Under the pieces are notes generated by a model, which was given only the letters and a program-made list of their open reading frames with translations, ran no database searches and was not told where the DNA came from. From Candidatus Aphodenecus pullistercoris (GTDB lineage Bacteria; Spirochaetota; Spirochaetia; Sphaerochaetales; Sphaerochaetaceae), in contig JADIMU010000018.1 in the NCBI GenBank assembly GCA_017694495.1, forward strand, positions 1 to 32,504: a stretch of 32,504 nt of DNA, given 5' to 3'. Of this stretch, positions 25,518 to 32,504 are shown in pieces. The position numbers and the translations under genes are program-made. Position 1 is the first letter of the stretch, and the number at the start of each line of letters is the position of its first letter.

Positions 25518-25703
25518 ATGGCTACTCCAAAGTATAAAACATCAAAATCCAAGGCTGCTTCCCGCAAGGCTGCCAACATGAAGCTCGCTGCTCCTACCCT
25601 TTCTCCTTGCCAGACCTGTGGTAACCTTGTTCCGTCCCACCAGGTGTGCCCGAAGTGCGGATACTACAATGGCAAGCAGGTCGTCGAGAAGGACGCCGAG
25701 TAA
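25518..25703 (+). CDS. rpmF: Ribosomal protein L32
   Basis: This is a 61-residue basic protein of the large ribosomal subunit. The N-terminus has the usual lysine-rich TPKYKTSKSKAASRKAANM, followed by a zinc ribbon with C31 and C34 (CQTCGNLVPSH) and C44 and C47 (CPKCGYYNGKQV). The four cysteines make this the zinc-binding form, not the cysteine-free form some bacteria use under zinc shortage. The ATG has GAGAGG eight bases upstream and two promoters in front. It starts a three-gene cluster with acpP and rnc. The fapR, plsX and fab genes that often follow rpmF elsewhere are absent. Confidence 0.97.
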   Translation: MATPKYKTSKSKAASRKAANMKLAAPTLSPCQTCGNLVPSHQVCPKCGYYNGKQVVEKDAE

Positions 25704-25718
25704 ACAAGGAGAGAGAAG

Positions 25719-25961
25719 ATGACAGAAGCACAGGTTCTTGAGAAGGTTAGGGATCTCGTGGCGGAGAAGCTTTCCGTCGATCCTGCGAAGATTGTGCCCA
25801 GCGCCTCCTTCAGGAAGGATCTGGGAGCTGACAGCCTCGACACCTACGAACTGGTCTACGCCATCGAGGAGGAGCTCGGTGTCACGATTCCCGATGACAT
25901 GGCAAACGAGTTCGAGACAGTCGGTGACGCTGTCAAGTACCTTGCCTCCCAGCTTGGTTGA
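25719..25961 (+). CDS. acpP: Acyl carrier protein
   Basis: This is an 80-residue acidic protein with the four-helix ACP fold. The phosphopantetheine attachment serine is S39 in RKDLGADSLDTYELV, followed by the recognition helix EEELGVTIPDDMANEFETVG. It carries growing acyl chains in fatty acid synthesis in the cytoplasm. The length and motif are those of the housekeeping ACP rather than a polyketide carrier, and its place between rpmF and rnc supports that. AAGGAGAGAG precedes the ATG. The stop is three bases before the rnc start. Confidence 0.97.
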   Translation: MTEAQVLEKVRDLVAEKLSVDPAKIVPSASFRKDLGADSLDTYELVYAIEEELGVTIPDDMANEFETVGDAVKYLASQLG

Positions 25962-25964
25962 AGC

Positions 25965-26705
25965 GTGTTGACCAATCATCCAAAGGCTCCTTCAGCTGAA
26001 CGTCTGGAGGAGCTTTCTGTTTTCTCCCAGACCCTTGGAGTGAGCTTCAAGGACATCCAGCTGCTCGAGCATGCCCTGACCCATACCTCCTATGCGAACG
26101 AGACGGGAAGGAAGAGCAACGAGAGGCTGGAGTTCCTCGGCGACTCCGTGCTCGGTCTGGTCTGTGCGGACTATCTCTATTCCTTCCTGCCTGAACATCA
26201 GGAAGGCGACCTGTCACGGGTCAAGGCCATGGTCGTCTCAGAGGAGAGCCTGGCCGAGGTGGCCCACAAGCTTGACCTGCCACGATACATACATATCGGC
26301 CATGGTGAGGAGCTCAATGGTGGCCGTGGAAAGAAGGCCATCCTCGCAGATGCCATGGAGGCCATCATCGCGGCGATCTACCTCGACCAGGGCTTCGTCG
26401 CCGCCCAGGAATACGTCCTTTCCTGGCTGAAGGGGCAGGTCGACAACGTCCTCAGAGGACGCAACACGAACAAGGACTACAAGAGCATGCTCCAGGCCTA
26501 CGCCCAGAAGACCAGGGGAAAGGTGCCCGAGTACTTCCTCGACAGGGTCAAGGGGCCTGAGCACCATCCGACATTCTACGTCAAGGTCTTCATCGGACCC
26601 AAATGCTTCGGCCCCGCCAGCGGCGGCAACAAGAAGCAGGCGGAGCAGTATGCGGCACGCCTCGCCTTGAGCGAGCTCAACCTCATCCACGAAGAAGAGG
26701 ACTAG
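25965..26705 (+). CDS. rnc: Ribonuclease III
   Basis: This is a 246-residue double-strand-specific endoribonuclease that processes rRNA precursors and structured mRNAs. The nuclease domain has the signature NERLEFLGDSVLGL with catalytic E53 and D60, and the second pair D129 and E132 in ILADAMEAIIAAIYLDQG. The double-stranded RNA-binding domain follows from about residue 170 (DYKSMLQAYAQKTRGKVPEY, and SGGNKKQAEQYAARLAL near the end). The start is GTG 25965, with TTG as second codon. No real ribosome site is visible, so translation is probably coupled to acpP, which stops three bases earlier. Confidence 0.96.
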   Translation: MLTNHPKAPSAERLEELSVFSQTLGVSFKDIQLLEHALTHTSYANETGRKSNERLEFLGDSVLGLVCADYLYSFLPEHQEGDLSRVKAMVVSEESLAEVAHKLDLPRYIHIGHGEELNGGRGKKAILADAMEAIIAAIYLDQGFVAAQEYVLSWLKGQVDNVLRGRNTNKDYKSMLQAYAQKTRGKVPEYFLDRVKGPEHHPTFYVKVFIGPKCFGPASGGNKKQAEQYAARLALSELNLIHEEED

Positions 26706-26733
26706 GGCAAGACCTCCGGCTTTTCGACTTGTA

Positions 26734-26825
26734 CTGTGGCAAAGGAAGGATACTTCTGCCATAGTCCGCTTAGGCGCTTTTTCCTGATGTTGGTGTGGCA
26801 ACTTGATATTGGGATCCAGCGCCTA
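26734..26825 (+). terminator. Hairpin region after rnc with a T-run
   Basis: CTGTGGCA (26734-26741) pairs with TGCCATAG (26757-26764). Then CGC-TTAG-GCG (26767-26776) is followed by CTTTTT (26777-26782). An alternative long-range stem competes with the second: TAGGCGCT (26771-26778) with AGCGCCTA (26818-26825), eight perfect pairs, enclosing GTTG/CAAC (26789-26792 with 26799-26802). Some of this probably ends the rnc transcript. The stem directly before the T-run is short, so efficiency is doubtful. Confidence 0.4.
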
Positions 26826-26906
26826 TTCTGTTCTATCCCGTGCCCTCCACTTTCCAGTGTCTTTGCTTGCGGTCATCCAGATCCCGACACTTTTGCATAG
26901 GAGCCC

Positions 26907-26949
26907 AAAAAAAGTGGCTGGTTCAATCAAGGGGGTTGATGAGCCAGCC
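26907..26949 (-). terminator. Strong intrinsic terminator on the minus strand
   Basis: Read on the minus strand, GGCTGG (26949-26944) and GCTCATCAA pair through a CCCCC loop with TTGATTGAACC-AGCC. That gives about 14 pairs with one U-G and one bulged base, followed by AC and seven T residues (26913-26907). It would end transcripts coming from the activase operon (stop at 27125) or a small RNA that starts in between. Confidence 0.8.
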
Positions 26950-26990
26950 TAAGGAGGTGCAAACCAAACGGGTTCACAGGAATTACAATT
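26907..26990 (-). ncRNA. Candidate small RNA with anti-Shine-Dalgarno motif
   Basis: Just before the minus-strand terminator the sequence reads GCACCTCCTTA (26960-26950), an exact complement of an AAGGAGGTGC ribosome site. The terminator loop is CCCCC. C-rich single-stranded motifs next to a terminator are typical of small RNAs that block ribosome sites. A weak promoter is possible: TTGACT (27021-27016), 18 bases, AAGAAT. On the plus strand the AAGGAGGTG has no start codon at usable distance. It could equally be the 3' untranslated part of the activase message. Confidence 0.35.
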
Positions 26991-27124
26991 TATTCTTGTC
27001 CTTAAACTTGCAATCAGTCAAGGAAAATCGCTCAAGGTAAGTGACTTTTTTCTCCCTTTCTTGAGTTAATTCTAGAAAAAGTCAAGTTTTATGGCCAAAA
27101 ATGTCCGTTTCGAGGAGGAAGGCC

Positions 27125-28393
27125 TCAGCGGGCCTCCTTCCTCTGTTCCTCATCCAGACGTTCACGGGCGACGGAGAGCATGAGCTTGATCCTGTTCTCC
27201 TGGTTGACCCTGGACTGTGAGGGGTCGTAGTCGATCGGAACGATGTTGCTCTCAGGATACTTCTCCTTCAGGGGGCGGATCATGCCCTTGGCGCAGATGT
27301 GGTTCGGCAGGCAGCCGAAGGGCTGTGTCGTAATGATGTTCGAGTAGCCTTTCTTGATGAGCTCGACCATCTCGGCCGTCAGCAGCCAGCCTTCGCCCAT
27401 CTTGCACCCTGTGTCGATGATTCCTTCGGCGTAGGATTGCAGCTCCTTGAGAGTGGCGGGAGGAACGAAGCCGTTCTTCGAGATCGCCTTCTCCAGAAGA
27501 TGCTCATAGCGGGCGAGGAAGGGCAGTCCGAAATGCTTCATGAGGAATGCGTAGCGCTTGCCCCTGCCATAGTATTCCGCGTCCTTGATGCCGTTGGAGA
27601 AGCCGTAGAGGACGAAGCCGAGCATGGCGGGCACCATGACCTCGCAGCCTTCGCTTTCGAGGAAGTCCTCGAGGTTGTTGTTTCCCAGCGGCGCGTACTT
27701 CAGATAGATCTCACCGACGACGCCGACCTTGACGCGGGCTTTGGTCCTGTCCATCGGGATGGAGGCGAAGTCGTCGCTCATCGCATAGAGGTTCTTCTTC
27801 AGCCAGCGGCCGAGGTAGTGCCTGTTCTGCTTGAAGCATGAGTCGATGTAGTCCGTCCACTTCGCGATCATGCGGTCCGTGTCGCCCTTGTTGACCTCGT
27901 AGGGCCTCGTCTGGTGGCTGAGCATCATGAGCATGTCGCCGTAGATGAGGCCGCTGAGGGCCTGGACGATCATTGAGGCCGTGATCTGGAAGCCCGGGTT
28001 CGAATTCATGCCCTGGAGGTTCAGCGAGATGACGGGAATCTGGGGATAGCCAGCCCTCTCGAGGGCCTTGAGCAGGAGGAAGTAGTAGTTGCTCGCGCGG
28101 CAGCCTCCGCCCGTCTGTGTGATCACCAGGGCGCACTTGTCCGGGTCGCAGATGCCACGGTGCAAGGCGTCGATCATCTGTCCGATGACGAGGAGGGCAG
28201 GGTAGCACATGTCGTTGTGCACGTACTTCAGACCTTCCTCGATGACGGTGTGGGAGGAGTTCTCCAGCAGTATGATCCTGTAGCCATGGAGCTCGAAGGG
28301 GCGCTTCATGACGTTGAAGTGTATGGGACTCATGTTGGGGATGAGGATGGTGTAGTCCTTCTTCATCTCCTTCGTGAAGGGAACCTTAGGCAT
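27125..28393 (-). CDS. 2-hydroxyacyl-CoA dehydratase D-component-like protein (COG3581-like)
   Basis: This 422-residue protein corresponds to the last third of the giant activase-related proteins of anaerobes. It resembles the cluster-binding subunit of 2-hydroxyacyl-CoA dehydratases. Cysteines in likely cluster positions are C63 (HNDMCYPALLVIGQ), C82, C87, C98 (VITQTGGGCRASNYYF), C330 and C361/C367 (TTQPFGCLPNHICAKG). The C-terminal IVPIDYDPSQSRVNQENRI is a family signature. I chose ATG 28393: it overlaps the upstream stop by eight bases and has GAGGAG eight bases before it. An upstream in-frame ATG lies inside the other gene. The function of this group is not established. It probably works with the activase encoded just before it. 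Confidence 0.82.
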   Translation of the reverse strand: MPKVPFTKEMKKDYTILIPNMSPIHFNVMKRPFELHGYRIILLENSSHTVIEEGLKYVHNDMCYPALLVIGQMIDALHRGICDPDKCALVITQTGGGCRASNYYFLLLKALERAGYPQIPVISLNLQGMNSNPGFQITASMIVQALSGLIYGDMLMMLSHQTRPYEVNKGDTDRMIAKWTDYIDSCFKQNRHYLGRWLKKNLYAMSDDFASIPMDRTKARVKVGVVGEIYLKYAPLGNNNLEDFLESEGCEVMVPAMLGFVLYGFSNGIKDAEYYGRGKRYAFLMKHFGLPFLARYEHLLEKAISKNGFVPPATLKELQSYAEGIIDTGCKMGEGWLLTAEMVELIKKGYSNIITTQPFGCLPNHICAKGMIRPLKEKYPESNIVPIDYDPSQSRVNQENRIKLMLSVARERLDEEQRKEAR

Positions 28394-31304
28394 CTTTCTT
28401 CTCCTCAAGGGCCGCGAAGAGGCTGCGCAGGCGGATCTTCACAGCTCCGACGTTGGTGATCTCGTCGATCTTCACCATCGTGTATATCTTGTCCTTCTCG
28501 CGCAGTATCTCGCGCACCTCGTCGCTCGTGACGGCATCCAGACCACAGCCGAAGGAGATGAACTGGACGAGGTCCATGTCATCCCTTTCCCTCACATGGT
28601 AGGCGGCGTCGTAGAGGCGGGCGTGGTAGGTCCACTGGTTGAGGACGTTGACCTCATGCCTCTTCTCCTTGTAGCTGATGCTGTCCTCGCTGATGACGTA
28701 GGCGCCCAGGGAGAGGATGAGGCGGTCGATGCCGTGGTTCGTCTCCTCGTCCACATGATAGGGCCTGCCGCACAGGACGATGATCCTCTTTCCATCCCTG
28801 TGGGCCTTCTCGACGATCTCCTCTCCCTTCCTGATGACCTTCTCATGGTAGTTGTGGAGCTCCTGGAAGGCGAGGCGGACCGCCTTGAGCACTTCCTTCT
28901 TCGGGATGCCGAAGGTCTCGGAAAGCCTCTTTGAAAGGTGCTTCTCGTCCTCGAGGCTGAGGTAGGGGTGGTAGAACTTCACCTTGCCCAGGTCCATGTT
29001 CGACTTCACGACTTCGCCGTAGTAGGCGACGACGGGACAGTTGAAGTGGTTCGTGCCCTTCTCCTCGTCGACGTTGTAGCTGGAGCATGGCAGGAAGATG
29101 GAGTCGACGCCCTTTTCGACGAGGGCCTCGATGTGGCCGTGCATGAGCTTGGCGGGGAAGCAGACTGTGTCCGATGGGATGCTGCCCTGTCCTTTGACGT
29201 AGAGCTCCCTGTTGGACTTTCCCGAGACGACGACATCCCAGCCGAGCTGGGTGAAGAGGCGGTGCCAGAAGGGCAGCAGCTCCCAGATGCCGAGGGCCAT
29301 GGGAAGGCCCATCGTGCCGCGCGTCGCCTCAGGATTGCGCGCTGCGGCGTACTCGTCGAAGAGCTTCTGCTTGTAGGCGTAGATGTCGATGTCCTCGGCT
29401 GCGGTGACCTTCGTCTTCGTCACAGGCCGCTCGCAGCGGTTTCCGCTGATCAGACGGCGTCCTCCGGCGAAGGTGTTGATTGTGAGCAGGCAGTGGTTCG
29501 TGCAGCCCTGGCACTTGGTGGAGCGCACCTCGTGGGTGAACTCGCGCACTTCACCCTCGCTGAGGATCGTGCTCTGGTCCCGTCCCTCGCCCTGACTCTT
29601 GCGCCTGGCGTAGAGGGCGGCGCCGAAGGCTCCCATCAGGCCTGCGATGTTGGGCCTTATGACGTCGGCCTTGATCTCCTTCTCGAAGGCGCGCAGGACC
29701 GCGTCGTTGAGGAAGGTTCCTCCCTGGACGACGATGTGACGGCCGAGCGACTCGGCGCTCGAGGCCCTGATTACCTTGTAGATCGCGTTCTTCACGACCG
29801 AGATCGCAAGACCGGCCGAGATGTCCTCAAGTTTCGCGCCGTCCTTCTGTGCCTGCTTGACGGAGGAGTTCATGAAGACTGTGCACCGGCTGCCAAGATC
29901 GACCGGGTGGCGGCTGTCCACCGCCTCGCGGGCGAAGTCGCTCACGCTCTCGCCGAGGGCGACGGCGAAGGTCTGGAGGAAGGAACCGCAGCCGGAGGAG
30001 CAAGCCTCGTTGAGGAAGATGTCGTCTATGTTTCCGTCGCGGATCTTGAAGCACTTCATGTCCTGTCCACCGATGTCGATGATGAAGTCGACGTCGGGTA
30101 GGAAGAAGCGGGCGCCGATCAGGTGGGCCTGGGTCTCGACGAGGGACCAGTCCAGGCGGAAGGCCTCCTTCATGAGGTCTTCACCGTAGCCTGTCGAGGC
30201 GGCGCCTGCCAGGTGGATGTAGGGGAAGTCCTCGTAGAAGCCCATGAGGAAAGACTGGACGGCCTGGATCGGGTTGCCGTTGTTGGGCGAGTATCTGGAC
30301 ACGAGCAGCTCGCCATCCTCGCTGATGATGCACATCTTGATTGTGGTCGAGCCGGAGTCGATGCCCAGATAGGCCTTTCCGACATAGCTTGTGGGGTCTA
30401 TGGCCTTGACGCAGTCCCTGTTGTGGCGCTCCACGAAGGCCTTGTACTCCTCCTCATCCTTGAAGAGGGGCTCGAACTGGACGTACTTCCCCTCTCCACT
30501 GTAGGCCTCAACGCGCTCGATGCACTCACGGATCGTCAGGCGCTCGCTGTTGCTCGTCAGTGCGGCGCCCAGGGCCACGTAGTAGAGCGAGTTCTCCGGG
30601 CAGAGTCCTGTCGTGTGGAGGGCCTCGTCGAACTTCCTCCTCAGTGTGGGCATGAAGGTGAGCGGTCCACCGAGGTAGACGACCTTTCCTGTGATCCTGC
30701 GTCCCTGTGCCAGACCTGCGATGGTCTGGTTGACGACGGCCACAAGGATCGATGCGGCGATGTCCTCGACCTTGGCGCCCTGGTTGATCAGGGGCTGGAC
30801 GTCGGTCTTGGCGAAGACGCCGCAACGGCTTGCGATCGTGTAGGTCTGGGTGGCTCTGGAGGCGTAGTACTCCATGTCGTCACGACCGATGCCCAGAAGG
30901 GTGGCCATCTGGTCGATGAAGGCTCCGGTGCCACCTGCGCAGCTGCCGTTCATCCTCACCTCAAGGCCATTGGTCAGGAAGAGGATCTTCGCGTCCTCTC
31001 CGCCAAGCTCGATGATGGCGTCGGTGTCGGGGATGTAGTGCTTGGCGGCATTGCGGGTGGCGTATACCTCCTGCACGAATGGAATTGAGCAGTCTGTCGC
31101 CAGTCCCATGCCTGCCGAGCCTGAGATGGCTATGGCGAGCTTGTCGTCGCCAACGACGGGGAGTACTGCCTCGAGCATCTCCTTTGTCTTGTCTATGATC
31201 TGTGATAAGTGTCTTTCGTATCGGCTGAAGACGATTGCGCCGTCCTCATTCAGGACCACAGCCTTGATGGTTGTGGAACCAATGTCTATTCCAACGCGGT
31301 ACAT
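28386..31304 (-). CDS. Double BadF/HgdC-type ATPase with DUF2229-like region (dehydratase activase-related)
   Basis: This is a 972-residue cytoplasmic protein. ASKHA ATPase domain 1 (1-255) has VGIDIGSTTIKAV, cluster cysteines C122 (NGSCAGGTGAFID) and C161 (SRCGVFAKTD). Domain 2 (311-567) has LGIDSGSTTIKM, IDIGGQDMK, C435 (NEACSSGCGSF) and C474 (SRCTVFMNSSVKQ). In HgdC such cysteine pairs hold a [4Fe-4S] cluster at a dimer interface, and ATP hydrolysis drives low-potential electron transfer. A further cysteine set, C598, C601, C605 and C624 (KCQGCTNHC ... NRCERP), could bind another cluster. The rest (about 660-960) is the DUF2229-like part. MYRVGIDIGS is the usual start. No ribosome site precedes ATG 31304. 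The electron acceptor is unknown. Confidence 0.9.
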   Translation of the reverse strand: MYRVGIDIGSTTIKAVVLNEDGAIVFSRYERHLSQIIDKTKEMLEAVLPVVGDDKLAIAISGSAGMGLATDCSIPFVQEVYATRNAAKHYIPDTDAIIELGGEDAKILFLTNGLEVRMNGSCAGGTGAFIDQMATLLGIGRDDMEYYASRATQTYTIASRCGVFAKTDVQPLINQGAKVEDIAASILVAVVNQTIAGLAQGRRITGKVVYLGGPLTFMPTLRRKFDEALHTTGLCPENSLYYVALGAALTSNSERLTIRECIERVEAYSGEGKYVQFEPLFKDEEEYKAFVERHNRDCVKAIDPTSYVGKAYLGIDSGSTTIKMCIISEDGELLVSRYSPNNGNPIQAVQSFLMGFYEDFPYIHLAGAASTGYGEDLMKEAFRLDWSLVETQAHLIGARFFLPDVDFIIDIGGQDMKCFKIRDGNIDDIFLNEACSSGCGSFLQTFAVALGESVSDFAREAVDSRHPVDLGSRCTVFMNSSVKQAQKDGAKLEDISAGLAISVVKNAIYKVIRASSAESLGRHIVVQGGTFLNDAVLRAFEKEIKADVIRPNIAGLMGAFGAALYARRKSQGEGRDQSTILSEGEVREFTHEVRSTKCQGCTNHCLLTINTFAGGRRLISGNRCERPVTKTKVTAAEDIDIYAYKQKLFDEYAAARNPEATRGTMGLPMALGIWELLPFWHRLFTQLGWDVVVSGKSNRELYVKGQGSIPSDTVCFPAKLMHGHIEALVEKGVDSIFLPCSSYNVDEEKGTNHFNCPVVAYYGEVVKSNMDLGKVKFYHPYLSLEDEKHLSKRLSETFGIPKKEVLKAVRLAFQELHNYHEKVIRKGEEIVEKAHRDGKRIIVLCGRPYHVDEETNHGIDRLILSLGAYVISEDSISYKEKRHEVNVLNQWTYHARLYDAAYHVRERDDMDLVQFISFGCGLDAVTSDEVREILREKDKIYTMVKIDEITNVGAVKIRLRSLFAALEEKKDA

Positions 31305-31445
31305 ACAATTGTAAGATAATGTAAAACCGAGGGACGTGGAAAGTGACTTTGCGACATGTTTCAAGATTTGTCCAGCAAAGTCCAACATTGCTCAGCATCT
31401 GGGAGCCGTGTGCGTCCCCGGATCGGCTGATGCCACAGCACTGCC

Positions 31446-32504
31446 TCAGCCTTCCAGAACCTTCACCAGAGCTTCTTTGTGGTAGAATGCGACACCATAG
31501 CCGACCACCTTGTCGTAGCCTTCAAGGTCGCTGCCATACTCCCTGTCCTTCAGCTGTTCCAGAGCCTGGATCGCAAGCTTCTCCAGCTCATCACGGCTGT
31601 GCGCCCTCTTCACTTCAATGACGGCCGCCCGACATCTGTCCTCATCCTGGACGATGATGTCAGCCCTCCCTGTTCCGCTCTCCCGGTTCGACTCCACGAG
31701 GTAGTCGTCATCCGACAGCAGGCCAGCAAGAAATGCATGGTAGTAATCTTCCTTGTAGTCGTAGTAGCTGATGGTCCTGAAAAGGTATTGCGAGATGATC
31801 CTGGACAGCGCGTCGGCATCACATGTCCACAGGGCTTCGAAGAGCTCCTTCCTGTCGCTTGTCCTCACCCTGTCCCTGAACCATTCGTCCACGCATCTGG
31901 CGAAAAGGCTTCTGACCTCCTCGTTGGGCAGGCGGAGCTCCGTCTCTCCGTTTGGCTTCCACTTTCCGGCGAGCGTCAGATAGCCCGTCATGAAGAGCAG
32001 GCTCCAGATGTTCTCCGCACTCGAGTAGAGATTGCCGTATGTCAACGTCTCTACTACATGCTTCCTTATGGCTTCGCCGTTGATGAGAGTGGAGTATTCT
32101 TTTCCAACCCTCGCATCCGTCATGTCTATCAGCCGTCTGACGACTTCGCTGCCGCTCGAGTTTGCCCAATAGTTCTCGGGTTCTGCATCTCTGTCTGCGA
32201 GTAGGATGTCGACGTAGGAGACGACATCCCAGGGCGAGTAGAGACTCACCCCACCGATTGAATATCCATCGTACCACTGTCTGACGACAGACGCCTTGTC
32301 CTCGAGTCCTGTGTCTTTGAGCAGACGGGCAACTTCCTCCTCCGTGAAACCGAAGAGGGAACTGTACTTGCCACTGGTCACCGAGTAGACGGCCAGATTG
32401 TTCAGGCCCGTGAAGAGGCTTTCCTTCGAGACTCTGAGGCAACCTGTGAGTATGCCCTTGTGCGTGTATGGGCAGTCCTTGAGCACCGAGAGGAGCATCG
32501 CCCT
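31446..32504 (-). CDS. AAA-ATPase-like protein with PD-(D/E)XK nuclease domain, N-terminus outside the window
   Basis: The frame runs in from the right edge, and 352 residues are visible up to TGA at 31446. The first visible part (YTHKGILTGCLRVSKESLF, GLNNLAVYSV, then WYDGYSIGGVSLYSPWDVV) is the end of the AAA-ATPase-like domain (PF09820 type). The Walker motifs must lie beyond the edge. The C-terminal part is a PD-(D/E)XK nuclease-fold domain (PF08011 type) with the acidic GTGRADIIVQDE and the E-x-K in AAVIEVKRA. Such proteins are very common, often in many copies, in Bacteroidetes, Treponema relatives and some Clostridia. Their function is unknown, and defence or mobile DNA has been suggested. 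Base composition is less GC-rich than the housekeeping genes, which would fit transfer. Confidence 0.88.
   Translation of the reverse strand, partial: RAMLLSVLKDCPYTHKGILTGCLRVSKESLFTGLNNLAVYSVTSGKYSSLFGFTEEEVARLLKDTGLEDKASVVRQWYDGYSIGGVSLYSPWDVVSYVDILLADRDAEPENYWANSSGSEVVRRLIDMTDARVGKEYSTLINGEAIRKHVVETLTYGNLYSSAENIWSLLFMTGYLTLAGKWKPNGETELRLPNEEVRSLFARCVDEWFRDRVRTSDRKELFEALWTCDADALSRIISQYLFRTISYYDYKEDYYHAFLAGLLSDDDYLVESNRESGTGRADIIVQDEDRCRAAVIEVKRAHSRDELEKLAIQALEQLKDREYGSDLEGYDKVVGYGVAFYHKEALVKVLEG

Noticed and set aside
26840-27040. A plus-strand frame of 66 codons after rnc.
   Set aside because: There is no ribosome site at its start, composition is unlike the neighbours, it runs through the minus-strand terminator hairpin, and it has no recognisable features.
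27109-27140. A hairpin at the 3' end of the dehydratase-like gene (GAGGAAGG with CCTTCCTC) as its terminator.
   Set aside because: The stem overlaps the coding end, pairs imperfectly, and the next T-run on the minus strand is about a dozen bases away. The hairpin at 26907-26949 is far better.
31308-31313. TACAAT as -10 box for the activase gene.
   Set aside because: It ends three bases before ATG 31304, so transcription would start inside the start codon. A weaker box (TTATCT) lies a little upstream, and I could not decide on a promoter.

Overview
The window is one gene-dense stretch of a GC-rich bacterial chromosome. Codon third positions are strongly G/C and many neighbouring genes overlap by 4 to 11 bases. 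I favour a host-associated anaerobic spirochaete (Sphaerochaeta-like). The reasons are the short rpmF-acpP-rnc cluster without plsX or fab genes, a four-cysteine L32, a YesM/YesN two-component pair, a BadF-type 2-hydroxyacyl-CoA dehydratase activase and an AAA-ATPase/PD-(D/E)XK protein. A Firmicute is not excluded. The assignment is an inference from gene content, with moderate confidence.

Layout. (1) 1-746, plus: the 3' end of an FGGY sugar kinase overlaps a GtrA-type membrane protein. (2) 731-7871, minus: six genes form one tight operon, transcribed from 7871 downward. They are a COG2509-like FAD oxidoreductase, a MATE exporter, a receiver/HD-GYP protein, a lone HPt protein, a hybrid histidine kinase and a small secreted protein. 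The kinase, HPt and HD-GYP proteins make a complete His-Asp-His-Asp phosphorelay ending in cyclic-di-GMP hydrolysis. (3) 7964-13791, plus: six tightly packed genes. They are an HTH/degenerate-Fic protein that looks leaderless, a D-aminoacylase-type amidohydrolase, a short DtxR-type metal regulator, a HAD hydrolase, a YesM-type kinase and a YesN-type regulator.

(4) 13828-25001, plus: a nine-gene branched-chain amino acid operon, ilvN-ilvC-leuA-cimA-leuC-leuD-leuB-ilvD-ilvB. It covers valine and leucine, and isoleucine through citramalate. A leader precedes it that appears not to be annotated. The leader encodes a 27-residue peptide with seven consecutive Ile/Leu/Val codons, followed by mutually exclusive antiterminator and terminator hairpins. 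This is a classical ribosome-mediated attenuator. (5) 25002-25517: a structured intergenic region with several stem-loops, then two promoters for the next cluster. (6) 25518-26705, plus: rpmF, acpP, rnc. (7) 26706-27124: an intergenic region with hairpins on both strands. It includes a strong minus-strand terminator next to an anti-Shine-Dalgarno sequence, a possible small RNA. (8) 27125-31304, minus: two overlapping genes that together correspond to one giant activase/dehydratase-related protein. (9) 31446-32504, minus: an AAA-ATPase-like/PD-(D/E)XK protein cut by the window edge.

I found no rRNA, tRNA, CRISPR array, insertion sequence or prophage gene.
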